A stretch of DNA of 64,000 nt from NCBI RefSeq assembly GCF_001665575.1, contig NZ_LZSU01000014.1, positions 1 to 64,000 on the forward strand, written 5' to 3'. Of the stretch, positions 27,765-35,400 are shown piece after piece (positions within the stretch are counted from its first letter, which is position 1; each line of letters starts with the position of its first letter). The translations under genes and the position numbers were made by a program. The notes under the pieces are model-generated. The model did no database searches and was not told the DNA's origin. It was given only the letters and a program-made list of their open reading frames with translations. This DNA is from Mycobacterium sp. 852013-51886_SCH5428379 (lineage in GTDB: Bacteria > Actinomycetota > Actinomycetes > Mycobacteriales > Mycobacteriaceae).

Positions 27765-27850
27765 GACCGTGTCGCCCCGATGAGACACCGCAGAAGATGC
27801 GGGTCACCCGGTAGACTCGTGCCGGGCAACAGGGTCTTGAGAGGCGCCGA

Positions 27851-28543
27851 ATGAACGATCTGATCGATACCACCGAGATGTACCTGCGGACGATTTACGA
27901 CCTCGAGGAAGAGGGCGTCATCCCGCTGCGTGCACGCATCGCCGAGCGGCTCGATCAGAGCGGCCCGACGGTCAGCCAGACGGTGTCGCGGATGGAACGC
28001 GACGGGCTGCTGCACGTCGCCGGCGACCGGCACCTCGAACTCACCGACAAGGGCCGTTCGCTGGCTGTCGCCGTCATGCGCAAACACCGGCTGGCCGAGC
28101 GCCTCCTGGTCGACGTCATCGGCCTGCCGTGGGAAGAGGTGCACGCCGAGGCCTGCCGCTGGGAACACGTGATGAGCGAAGACGTCGAACGCCGGCTCGT
28201 GAAGGTCCTCGACAACCCCACCACCTCCCCCTTCGGCAACCCGATCCCCGGCCTGACCGAACTCGGCCTCGACGCCGCCGCGCGCGAAGAGACCCTCAAC
28301 CTCGTCCGGCTCACCGAGCTGCCCTCCGGGATGCCGGTGGCTGTGGTCGTGCGTCAGCTGACCGAACACGTCCAGGGCGACGCCGAGCTGATCGCCCGAC
28401 TCAAGGACGCGGGCGTGGTGCCCAATGCCCGTGTCACCGTGGAGGCCGTCGACCACGGCGGTGTGCTGATCGTCATCCCCGGCCACGAACAGGTCGAACT
28501 CCCCCACCACATGGCCCACGCCGTCAAGGTCGAAAAGGTCTGA
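27851..28543 (+). CDS. ideR: Iron-dependent repressor IdeR
   Basis: A 230-residue DtxR-family Fe2+-activated regulator controlling siderophore, storage and oxidative-stress genes. Domains: winged HTH (~1-73, ARIAERLDQSGPTVSQTVSRM), dimerisation (~74-140), SH3-like domain (~150-230). Every metal ligand I know for M. tuberculosis IdeR is at the same number: site 1 H79, E83, H98, E172, Q175; site 2 M10, C102, E105, H106. GAGAGG precedes ATG 27851. It lies downstream of sigB but behind a terminator, so it likely has its own promoter. Confidence 0.97.
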   Translation: MNDLIDTTEMYLRTIYDLEEEGVIPLRARIAERLDQSGPTVSQTVSRMERDGLLHVAGDRHLELTDKGRSLAVAVMRKHRLAERLLVDVIGLPWEEVHAEACRWEHVMSEDVERRLVKVLDNPTTSPFGNPIPGLTELGLDAAAREETLNLVRLTELPSGMPVAVVVRQLTEHVQGDAELIARLKDAGVVPNARVTVEAVDHGGVLIVIPGHEQVELPHHMAHAVKVEKV

Positions 28544-28552
28544 CGGCCCGGC

Positions 28553-29578
28553 TCAGCCGGCACGGCGCCGGAAGCGGCGCCGCTGCGGGAGCGTCACACC
28601 CAGCTGATCGGCCAGCCGGTACCCGGTGACCGCCAGCTCGCGGATGCTCTCCGGCCGCATCCCCGACTGCAACGCCTGATCCAGCATCCCGGCCATGCGG
28701 TGGTCGTCGTCACCGCACAGCGCTGCCTCGAGCGCCACGCCGGCCAGCGGACCGTCGCCGCGCGCGTAGGCGGAGAACGCCAGCAACACCAGGGCCTCGG
28801 TGCGCCACGGCAACGGCAGGATCCGCGCCACCGCCGCCCACAACTCCTCGGCCGGCCCGGCGTCCACCCCGACCGCCAGTGCGAAGAGGGTGTCGCGCAC
28901 CCGCAGGTCACCCAGCGCGAGCCCGACCGCGGCGGCTTCCTCGTCGGTGAGCTGGTGCCCGCGGGCCATCCGCCCCGCCAATGCCACGACGCCCTCCACG
29001 GCCGTCCGCGGGTCGACGTCCGTACCGGAATCGGTGTGCGGGGACATCAGCGGCGCGAGCGCCGCGATGCGCGCGGGGTCGATAGCGATGACCGCCTCGA
29101 GATCCGAGCGCCGGCGGTAGAGCCGGCGTCCGTCGAGCACCGCCGCCATCGCCAGCGGTGACGCCGCCGGATCGTCCACCAGCCCGCCGCGCCCGCAGCC
29201 GTCGGCGCAGTACCAGCGCCCGCCCTCGGCCACCCGATCCACCACGTGCGCGTCGAGCAGCTCGATCCCGGTGCCGGCCAGCGCTTCGGCCAGGTCGTCG
29301 GTGAGCTCGCCATGATCGCCGCCCTCGGGATCGACCACCACCGCGATGGCAGCGTGCGGCTGTGCGGCGCCCGCCACGTCGGCCAGATGCGCAACGGCCA
29401 GGGCCATCTCCGCGGGGTCGTCGTGCAGGTTGATCCGCAGCACGCACCCCAGCTCACCGCAGTCGACGGTGAGCAATACCAGGGAGTGCTCCGGCGCGAA
29501 ACCCAGCACCGCGGGCAGGGCGGCGATCAGGGCACCGGGGTTGTCGAGGATCAGATCGGGGAATCGGGATGTCGTCAT
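28553..29578 (-). CDS. DUF4192 family protein (Rv2712c-like)
   Basis: A 341-residue protein of DUF4192, actinobacterial, function unknown. The N terminus (FPDLILDNPGALIAALPAVLGFAPEHSLVLL) is the family signature; the rest is Ala-rich and helical and appears soluble. The segment RWYCADGCGRGG contains a Cys pair. ATG 29578 has a CAAGGT hexamer 7 bases upstream and is preferred over ATG 29599. Convergent with ideR. In M. tuberculosis the next gene is sthA, which is absent here. Confidence 0.8.
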   Translation of the reverse strand: MTTSRFPDLILDNPGALIAALPAVLGFAPEHSLVLLTVDCGELGCVLRINLHDDPAEMALAVAHLADVAGAAQPHAAIAVVVDPEGGDHGELTDDLAEALAGTGIELLDAHVVDRVAEGGRWYCADGCGRGGLVDDPAASPLAMAAVLDGRRLYRRRSDLEAVIAIDPARIAALAPLMSPHTDSGTDVDPRTAVEGVVALAGRMARGHQLTDEEAAAVGLALGDLRVRDTLFALAVGVDAGPAEELWAAVARILPLPWRTEALVLLAFSAYARGDGPLAGVALEAALCGDDDHRMAGMLDQALQSGMRPESIRELAVTGYRLADQLGVTLPQRRRFRRRAG

Positions 29579-29672
29579 GGCTCTGACCTTGACGCCCATG
29601 GCTGTCAGCGGGAGCGCCGCGCAGACGCGCGGACGGGTGCCTGGGGATGAATCAGCCGCTGGGGATCGGCGG

Positions 29673-30356
29673 TCAGCCCAGCCCGCGGCGCACGGAGACC
29701 ACGGCGTCGGCGAACAGCGCGTCGAGCGCGGTGGTGTCCGGATCGGCCACCGGATCGTCGTTCGACAAGGCGGCGATCACCCGGACGTCGTCGATCTGAG
29801 CGATCAGCGTGAGCATCCGCACCTCGGGCGTGTCCGCGCGGCGGATCGCCGATTCGGAGGCGAGGCTGTCGTCTGCGTCGACCGGGCGCGGTGGCAGCAC
29901 CGCGGTCTGGACCGCGCTGACGACCTCGCCTGCGGTGGCGGTGAACGCCGCGCAGCGCAGGATCTGGTTGCGACGCCGGTCGAGATCCTCGTCGGTGCGG
30001 ACGAGCGCGACGGTGAGGGCGGCACCCGTGCCGGGGTCGACGCCCCGCGCGGCAACGGCCTCGTCGACCGGCGGTGGCGCACAGTCGGTCGGTTCGACGG
30101 TCGCACCGGCGGGAATCGCGTCGATGTCCCGCACGGCCTCGGAGGCTCCCTGGGCGTCGAGGATCACCGCCTCGTAGACCGGCGGGAAGGCCGTCGGCGG
30201 GACGAGCATCTCGGCGAGCGGTGGCGGTGGCCCCTCGGCGCCCGATCCGCTCCGGGCGGCCCCGTCGACGGTGTGCACGCAGCCGCACAGCACCGCACAG
30301 CCGATCGCCACGGTGCCGGCCAAACGTCGCCCCTGCCTGTTGCCCGTCCCGGCCAT
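29673..30356 (-). CDS. Putative exported lipoprotein
   Basis: A 227-residue protein with a basic N terminus, hydrophobic segment and a lipobox-like LCGC (residues 23-26), followed by VHTVDGAARSG, a linker style seen in mycobacterial lipoproteins and PknH-type sensor domains (DUF5642-like). The mature part (~45-225) has two Cys (DCAPPP and RCAAF) that may form a disulfide. Predicted to be anchored outside the membrane. The function is unknown. The ORF extends two codons beyond ATG 30356; GACGAT 8 bases upstream would fit a leaderless start. Confidence 0.7.
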   Translation of the reverse strand: MAGTGNRQGRRLAGTVAIGCAVLCGCVHTVDGAARSGSGAEGPPPPLAEMLVPPTAFPPVYEAVILDAQGASEAVRDIDAIPAGATVEPTDCAPPPVDEAVAARGVDPGTGAALTVALVRTDEDLDRRRNQILRCAAFTATAGEVVSAVQTAVLPPRPVDADDSLASESAIRRADTPEVRMLTLIAQIDDVRVIAALSNDDPVADPDTTALDALFADAVVSVRRGLG

Positions 30357-30420
30357 CGTCCGACATCGTCGCACCGGAGCTGCAGCTCCGGTGTCAGGCG
30401 CGCGGCAGCACCTGCGGTGC

Positions 30421-30448
30421 GGCCCGATTCGCCGGTAGCCGAATCGGG
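30421..30448. repeat. Perfect 10-bp inverted repeat between divergent genes
   Basis: GCCCGATTCG (30421-30430) and CGAATCGGGC (30439-30448) are perfect arms around CCGGTAGC. It lies in the 226-base gap between the lipoprotein and PAC2 starts, so it is more likely an operator than a terminator. AACACT at 30527-30532 may be a -10 for the PAC2 gene. Confidence 0.6.
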
Positions 30449-30582
30449 CATCCGGTGGAATGCGGGGCGACGCGCACCGTGTTCGATGAGAGTCGGGCTC
30501 GATGTGGCGAGCGACGCAACATAGGCAACACTGGTGTCACGGTCGAGGTGCTTCGGCCCCGTGGTGAGGGAGGCGAACCGAG

Positions 30583-31584
30583 ATGGCAGACAACGACGAC
30601 AGCCCGGAGCAGTACCAGCCTGATCCGACGGGCATGTACGAGCTGGAGTTCCCGGCGCCGCAGTTGTCGGCGGCCGACGGTCGCGGCCCGGTGCTGGTGC
30701 ACGCGCTCGAGGGTTTCTCCGATGCGGGGCACGCGATCCGGCTGGCGGCCCAGCACCTCAAGAACAGCCTCGACAGCGAACTGGTCGCCTCGTTCGCGAT
30801 CGACGAACTCCTGGACTACCGCTCGCGTCGGCCCCTGATGACGTTCAAGACCGACCACTTCACCGCGTACGAGGAGCCGGAGCTCAACCTGTACGCCCTG
30901 CACGACACCGTCGGCACGCCGTTCCTGCTGCTGGCCGGCATGGAACCCGATCTGCGCTGGGAGCGTTTCATCACCGCGGTTCGGCTGCTGGCCGAACGGC
31001 TGGACGTACGCCAGGTGATCGGTCTCGGCACGATCCCGATGGCGGTGCCGCACACCCGGCCCGTCACGATGACCGCGCACGCCAACAACAAGGAGCTCAT
31101 CGCCGAGCACACTCCGTGGGTGGGCGAGGTGCAGGTGCCGGCCAGCGTGTCGAATCTGCTCGAGTTCCGGATGGCTCAACACGGTCACGAGGCCGTGGGA
31201 TACACCGTCCACGTCCCGCACTACCTCGCGCAGACGGCGTATCCGCCCGCCGCCGAGGCGCTCCTCGCCGAGGTGGCCAGGACGGCGTCGCTGCAGATCC
31301 CGTTGGCCGCGCTCTCCGAGGCAGGGGCCGAGGTGTACAGCAAGATCAACGAGCAGGTCGAGTCGAGCACCGAGGTCGCTCAGGTGGTGACGGCTCTGGA
31401 GCGTCAGTACGATGCGTTCGTTGCGGCTCAGGAGAATCGCTCGCTCCTGGCCCACGACGAGGACCTGCCCAGCGGGGACGAACTCGGCGCGGAGTTCGAA
31501 CGCTTCCTCGCGCAGCAGACCGGTGAGAAGGACAAAGAGGACCGGTACAAGGACGGCTTCTCCGACGGGGAGGACCGGTCGTGA
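30583..31584 (+). CDS. PAC2-family protein (Rv2714-like)
   Basis: A 333-residue protein of the PAC2 superfamily, related to archaeal/eukaryotic proteasome assembly chaperones and conserved in actinobacteria. The core (~35-250) contains PVLVHALEGFSDAGHAIR and DVRQVIGLGTIPMAVPHTRP; the C terminus (~270-333) is helical and highly charged (GEKDKEDRYKDGFSDGEDRS). Its role is not established; the family link suggests work with the 20S proteasome or another oligomer (inference). GAGGGAGG precedes ATG 30583. Confidence 0.87.
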   Translation: MADNDDSPEQYQPDPTGMYELEFPAPQLSAADGRGPVLVHALEGFSDAGHAIRLAAQHLKNSLDSELVASFAIDELLDYRSRRPLMTFKTDHFTAYEEPELNLYALHDTVGTPFLLLAGMEPDLRWERFITAVRLLAERLDVRQVIGLGTIPMAVPHTRPVTMTAHANNKELIAEHTPWVGEVQVPASVSNLLEFRMAQHGHEAVGYTVHVPHYLAQTAYPPAAEALLAEVARTASLQIPLAALSEAGAEVYSKINEQVESSTEVAQVVTALERQYDAFVAAQENRSLLAHDEDLPSGDELGAEFERFLAQQTGEKDKEDRYKDGFSDGEDRS

Positions 31585-31638
31585 GCGAGCGCCCCTAGCC
31601 GGGCTCGGACAGCCGGCCCGACGATGAGGCTGGCAGAG

Positions 31639-32661
31639 ATGGTTGAGCGCAAGCCGAAGCTGCACACGGTCCGGGATGTCTCACCGACGCTCGAATACCG
31701 CACGATCCACGGGTACCGACGCGCGTACCGGATCGCGGGCGAGGGCCCGGCGGTGCTGTTGATCCACGGCATCGGGGACAACTCCACGACGTGGAGCACC
31801 GTGCAGACCAAGCTCGCGCAGCGATTCACCGTGATCGCCCCGGACCTCCTCGGCCACGGCAAATCCGACAAACCCCGGGCCGACTACTCGGTGGCGGCCT
31901 ATGCCAACGGGATGCGTGACCTGCTCAGCGTGCTGGGCATCGAACGCGCGACGGTCATCGGTCACTCGCTCGGCGGCGGGGTCGCCATGCAGTTCGCCTA
32001 TCAGTTCCCGCAACTGGTCGACCGGTTGGTGTTGGTGGGTGCGGGCGGGGTCACCAAGGACGTCAACGTGGCGCTGCGGATCGCGTCGCTGCCGATGGGC
32101 AGTGAGGCGCTGTCGCTGCTGCGGGTGCCTTTCGTGCTGCCCGCCGTCCGGTTGCTGGGCCGCGCGGCGGGGACAGCGTTCGGCTCGACGCGGATGGGCC
32201 ATGACCTGTCAGAGATGGTGCGCATCCTGGCCGACCTGCCGGAACCGACGGCGAACTCGGCGTTCGCGCGGACGCTGCGGGCGGTGGTCGACTGGCGTGG
32301 GCAGGTGGTGACCATGCTGGACCGCTGCTACCTCACCGAATCTGTTCCGGTGCAACTGGTCTGGGGCAGCCATGATTCGGTGATCCCGGCGGCGCACGGT
32401 CATCTGGCGCACGCGGCGATGCCGGGGTCGCGACTCGAGATCTTCGAGGGTGCAGGACACTTCCCGTTTCGGGACGACCCCGACCGCTTCGTGGAATTGG
32501 TCTGCGATTTCATCGACACCACGCAACCGGCCACCCACGATCAGGAGCTGTTGCGCGAGCTGCTGCGCACGGGCATCAGCGAGGCCGCGATCAGCGGTTC
32601 GGCCGACACTCGAGTGGCGGTACTCGACGCCATGGGCACCGACGAGCGCAGCGCGACCTGA
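31639..32661 (+). CDS. Alpha/beta-hydrolase (Rv2715-like)
   Basis: A 340-residue alpha/beta-hydrolase. The oxyanion loop is LLIHGIGDNSTTW, the nucleophile elbow is IGHSLGGG (Ser near 109), the acid lies in VWGSHDSVIP, and the catalytic His is in FEGAGHFPFRDDP. A helical cap lies between. Substrate unknown; related proteins are esterases or epoxide hydrolases. ATG 31639 (MVERKPKLH) is chosen over ATG 31624 because it aligns with the start I recall for Rv2715 and gives almost the same length. It follows the PAC2 gene by 54 bases. Confidence 0.87.
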   Translation: MVERKPKLHTVRDVSPTLEYRTIHGYRRAYRIAGEGPAVLLIHGIGDNSTTWSTVQTKLAQRFTVIAPDLLGHGKSDKPRADYSVAAYANGMRDLLSVLGIERATVIGHSLGGGVAMQFAYQFPQLVDRLVLVGAGGVTKDVNVALRIASLPMGSEALSLLRVPFVLPAVRLLGRAAGTAFGSTRMGHDLSEMVRILADLPEPTANSAFARTLRAVVDWRGQVVTMLDRCYLTESVPVQLVWGSHDSVIPAAHGHLAHAAMPGSRLEIFEGAGHFPFRDDPDRFVELVCDFIDTTQPATHDQELLRELLRTGISEAAISGSADTRVAVLDAMGTDERSAT

Positions 32662-32683
32662 CCTCTTGGTGATGGGCCGGCAG

Positions 32684-32689
32684 TACCAT
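32684..32689 (+). promoter_or_regulatory. -10 hexamer of leaderless PhzF-like gene
   Basis: TACCAT, 7 bases before ATG 32697. Confidence 0.55.
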
Positions 32690-32696
32690 CGGCCCC

Positions 32697-33386
32697 ATGG
32701 ACATCGACGTCGACGTACTCCGCGTGTTCACCGCTCCCGACGGGAGCTTCGGCAACCCACTCGGCGTCGTCGACGCCGCCACGGTCGATCCCGCCGACCG
32801 GCAGCGTGTTGCGAACGAATTGGGTTACAGCGAAACGATTTTCGTCGACATCCCGGAACCGGGCGCCGGGACCGCACACCTTCGGATCCACACACCGGTC
32901 AAGGAGTTGCCGTTCGCCGGCCACCCGACGGTCGGCGCCTCCTGGTGGCTGCGAGATCGCGGCATCCCGGTCCGCACGTTGCAGGTGCCCGCCGGCATCG
33001 TGCAGGTCGCCTACGACGATGACCTGACGGCCGTGAGCGCCCGCTCCAGTTGGGCACCCGAATTCGCGATTCACGACATGGAGTCCGAAGAGGATCTCGC
33101 CGAGGCCGATCCGTCCGACTACTCAGACGATGTCCAGCACTATCTGTGGACCTGGATCGACCGAGACGCCGGCCACATCCGCTCCCGGATGTTCGCCCCC
33201 AATCTCGGCGTTCCGGAGGACGAGGCCACCGGTGCGGCCGCCGTGCGTATCACCGACTACCTGAGTCGGGACCTCACCATTCTGCAGGGCCGGGGTTCTC
33301 TCATCTACACGACCTGGAGCGCGGAGGGCTGGTTACGCATCGCCGGGCGCGTGACCCGCGACGGACACCGCACGCTCCAGTGGTGA
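32697..33386 (+). CDS. PhzF-family isomerase-like protein (Rv2716-like)
   Basis: A 229-residue member of the PhzF/diaminopimelate-epimerase fold. The conserved acidic catalytic residue is present at E46 (LGYSETIFV), with the second-half motifs [12 protein letters not shown] and [13 protein letters not shown]. It is shorter than PhzF (~280). PhzF isomerises a dihydroanthranilate in phenazine synthesis, but no phenazine genes are nearby, so the substrate is unknown. Leaderless start. It ends 16 bases before the convergent nrdR stop. Confidence 0.87.
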   Translation: MDIDVDVLRVFTAPDGSFGNPLGVVDAATVDPADRQRVANELGYSETIFVDIPEPGAGTAHLRIHTPVKELPFAGHPTVGASWWLRDRGIPVRTLQVPAGIVQVAYDDDLTAVSARSSWAPEFAIHDMESEEDLAEADPSDYSDDVQHYLWTWIDRDAGHIRSRMFAPNLGVPEDEATGAAAVRITDYLSRDLTILQGRGSLIYTTWSAEGWLRIAGRVTRDGHRTLQW

Positions 33387-33402
33387 CGGTGCGGTGCTGC
33401 GC

Positions 33403-33867
33403 TCAGCCCGGGGCGCTGACGTCGCGATGCGCGCGCAGCGCCTCGATCTCGCGCTCGAAATCCGCCGCCGACTCGAACGACCGGTAGACCGAGGCGAATC
33501 GGAGGTACGCGACCTCGTCGAGATCCCGCAGCGGACCGAGGATCGCCAGCCCGACCTCGTGGCTGGACACCTCCGGCGAGCCGGTGGCCCGGACGGCGTC
33601 CTCGACTTTCTGCGCGAGCACGTTGAGCGCATCGTCGTCGACCTGACGGCCCTGACAGGCTCGCCGCACACCCTTGACGACCTTCTCCCGGCTGAACGGT
33701 TCGGTGACGCCGCTGCGCTTGACGACGGCGAGCACGGCCGTCTCGACGGTGGTGAACCGCTTGCCGCACTCCGGGCACGACCGCCTGCGCCGGATGGCCT
33801 GACCTTCGTCGGTCTCCCGGCTGTCGACCACGCGCGAATCAGGATGACGACAGAACGGACAGTGCAT
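33403..33867 (-). CDS. nrdR: Transcriptional repressor NrdR
   Basis: A 154-residue regulator of ribonucleotide reductase genes. The N-terminal zinc ribbon uses C3, C6, C31 and C34 (MHCPFC and CPECG), followed by an ATP-cone (~49-139) that senses ATP/dATP. Length is standard. ATG 33867 has GAAGGAG seven bases upstream. The frame is open well beyond this start, but that extension is the antisense shadow of the chiZ region. The 33868-34028 gap has a possible -10 AGCGTA/TACGCT near 33920; I see no NrdR box. Confidence 0.96.
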   Translation of the reverse strand: MHCPFCRHPDSRVVDSRETDEGQAIRRRRSCPECGKRFTTVETAVLAVVKRSGVTEPFSREKVVKGVRRACQGRQVDDDALNVLAQKVEDAVRATGSPEVSSHEVGLAILGPLRDLDEVAYLRFASVYRSFESAADFEREIEALRAHRDVSAPG

Positions 33868-34028
33868 TCCCGCTCCTTCGCCTTGTCGACAGACCCGCAG
33901 TTCGGGCCTCCCCGAGCGTACCTGCGCCGACCCGACGGCGACGACGGCCGTGGCCTGCGCCGCCCGTCGACGCGCACCCGGGGTCACCGCCGAAGCGCCA
34001 CACCCGGATTCGCTGCCAGCGGCGGAAC

Positions 34029-34493
34029 TCATCCGACCGGCGCGATCAGGGTCTGACCGGTGTCCAGCGCGGCAGAGTCGAGCTGGTTGAGTGTGCGGAT
34101 CCGCTCGACGACGTCCCCGACCGGGGCGCCCGGCGCCACCCGCTGCGCCACCTGGTGCAGCGACTCCCCGGCCTGCACCTGCACGACCGCCAGCTCCGGC
34201 GGGACGCCGGCCTCGGAGCCCTGCACACCGCCAAGTTGCGCGATGAGTCCGAGCCAGACGGTGATACCCGCCGCCACGAGAGCGAGCAGGACGGTCGCGG
34301 CCGGGGTGATCGGCCGGCGGCGGTGTGAGGCCCGCGACATCAGCACCCCGGACCCCCGGTGGTGCACCGCAGCACCCGCGGGCCTGCGTGTGGGCGGCCG
34401 CCGCCGGGCTGCCGGAACTCGGACCAGCTGTCCGTCCCGCGGCACCATCCGCACCGGTCGCGCCTGCACCGGAGCCATCTCCAGAATCGTCAT
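34029..34493 (-). CDS. chiZ: SOS-induced cell-wall hydrolase/division inhibitor ChiZ (LysM protein)
   Basis: A 154-residue protein: long basic, Arg/Pro-rich cytosolic N terminus (~1-63), one membrane helix (~65-86) and an external LysM domain (~101-153, [19 protein letters not shown]). It matches Rv2719c/ChiZ, which delays division during DNA damage and interacts with FtsI/FtsQ. It is divergent from lexA, and its upstream region holds three LexA boxes and a PafBC promoter, so induction should be both LexA- and PafBC-dependent. AAGGGGTAAGG precedes ATG 34493. Confidence 0.92.
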   Translation of the reverse strand: MTILEMAPVQARPVRMVPRDGQLVRVPAARRRPPTRRPAGAAVHHRGSGVLMSRASHRRRPITPAATVLLALVAAGITVWLGLIAQLGGVQGSEAGVPPELAVVQVQAGESLHQVAQRVAPGAPVGDVVERIRTLNQLDSAALDTGQTLIAPVG

Positions 34494-34511
34494 GCCTTAC
34501 CCCTTCCGCCG

Positions 34512-34527
34512 TCGCTCGTGTGTTCGA
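34512..34527. promoter_or_regulatory. LexA (SOS) box, chiZ-proximal
   Basis: TCGCTCGTGTGTTCGA matches TCGAAC-N4-GTTCGA with two mismatches. Weakest of the three chiZ-side boxes; it lies in the chiZ 5' leader. Confidence 0.55.
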
Positions 34528-34533
34528 ATCTAG

Positions 34534-34549
34534 TCGACCATGTGTTCGA
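34534..34549. promoter_or_regulatory. LexA (SOS) box, middle
   Basis: TCGACCATGTGTTCGA, one mismatch from TCGAAC-N4-GTTCGA; 22 bp from the first box. Confidence 0.85.
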
Positions 34550-34553
34550 ACGC

Positions 34554-34569
34554 TAGAACATGTGATCGA
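34554..34569. promoter_or_regulatory. LexA (SOS) box, chiZ-distal
   Basis: TAGAACATGTGATCGA, two mismatches; 20 bp from the middle box, so the three boxes lie on roughly the same DNA face. Confidence 0.7.
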
Positions 34570-34579
34570 ACTGTTGCGA

Positions 34580-34602
34580 ACGCTAGAGCACCCCACCGAC
34601 AA
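34580..34602 (-). promoter_or_regulatory. PafBC (RecA-NDp) promoter of chiZ
   Basis: Minus strand TTGTCGGTG (34602-34594), 8-base spacer, TAGCGT -10 (34585-34580). It exactly fits the RecA-independent DNA-damage promoter TTGTCRGTG-N8-TANNNT known from mycobacterial recA. Confidence 0.85.
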
Positions 34603-34646
34603 GTCCGGCGAGTCGCCTGAGCGAGGACCCACGGCCACGACACGCC

Positions 34647-34662
34647 TCGAACACATGTTTGA
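34647..34662. promoter_or_regulatory. LexA (SOS) box of lexA
   Basis: TCGAACACATGTTTGA, one mismatch from consensus; 20 bases upstream of the lexA -10 TACATT (34682-34687), positioned for autorepression. Confidence 0.88.
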
Positions 34663-34681
34663 TCATCGGCCGTGACCCGAC

Positions 34682-34687
34682 TACATT
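34682..34687 (+). promoter_or_regulatory. -10 hexamer of leaderless lexA
   Basis: TACATT, 8 bases before ATG 34696. Confidence 0.6.
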
Positions 34688-34695
34688 CGTCAGAC

Positions 34696-35391
34696 ATGAG
34701 CGACGACAGCAGCGACTCACCCAGCGCCGCAGGGCGCCGTAGCACCGGCACCGGGCTGACCGAGCGTCAGCGCACCATCCTCGAGGTCATCCGCGCGTCG
34801 GTCACGACCCGCGGCTACCCGCCGAGCATCCGCGAGATCGGCGACGCCGTCGGCCTCACCTCGACCTCCTCGGTGGCCCATCAACTGCGCACGCTGGAGC
34901 GGAAGGGGTTCCTGCGCAGGGATCCCAACCGGCCGCGCGCGGTCGACGTCCGCTCGACCGAGGACATGGGCGCACCGCAGGTCACCACCGACGTGGCAGG
35001 CAGCGACGCCCTCCCCGAACCGACGTTCGTACCGGTGCTGGGGCGGATCGCCGCCGGCGGCCCCATCCTGGCCGAGGAGGCCGTCGAGGACGTGTTCCCG
35101 CTGCCGCGGGAGCTCGTCGGCGAGGGGTCGCTGTTCCTGCTCAAGGTGGTGGGCGAGTCCATGGTCGACGCCGCCATCTGCGACGGCGACTGGGTGGTCG
35201 TCCGTCAGCAGAACGTCGCCGACAACGGTGACATCGTGGCCGCCATGATCGACGGAGAGGCCACGGTCAAGACGTTCAAGCGCTCCCGGGGTCAGGTGTG
35301 GCTGATGCCGCACAACCCGGCGTTCGACCCGATTCCGGGCAACGACGCCGCGGTGCTCGGCAAGGTGGTGACAGTGATCCGCAAGATCTGA
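34696..35391 (+). CDS. lexA: SOS-response repressor LexA
   Basis: A 231-residue repressor. Winged HTH at ~20-85 ([24 protein letters not shown]), linker, then the S24 autoprotease. Cleavage site A120-G121 (GRIAAGGP), nucleophile S155 (VGESMVD) and general base K192 (TVKTFK). RecA filaments stimulate self-cleavage. ATG 34696 (MSDDSSDS) is chosen because a TACATT -10 lies 8 bases upstream, which makes the earlier in-frame GTG at 34672 untranscribed. It autoregulates through the box at 34647 and shares the intergenic region with chiZ. Confidence 0.97.
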   Translation: MSDDSSDSPSAAGRRSTGTGLTERQRTILEVIRASVTTRGYPPSIREIGDAVGLTSTSSVAHQLRTLERKGFLRRDPNRPRAVDVRSTEDMGAPQVTTDVAGSDALPEPTFVPVLGRIAAGGPILAEEAVEDVFPLPRELVGEGSLFLLKVVGESMVDAAICDGDWVVVRQQNVADNGDIVAAMIDGEATVKTFKRSRGQVWLMPHNPAFDPIPGNDAAVLGKVVTVIRKI

Positions 35392-35400
35392 AGCGCCGGG

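Noticed and set aside
33868..34656. N-terminal extension of nrdR to 417 codons
   Set aside because: NrdR begins MHCPFC with a good Shine-Dalgarno; the extension is antisense to the chiZ region.
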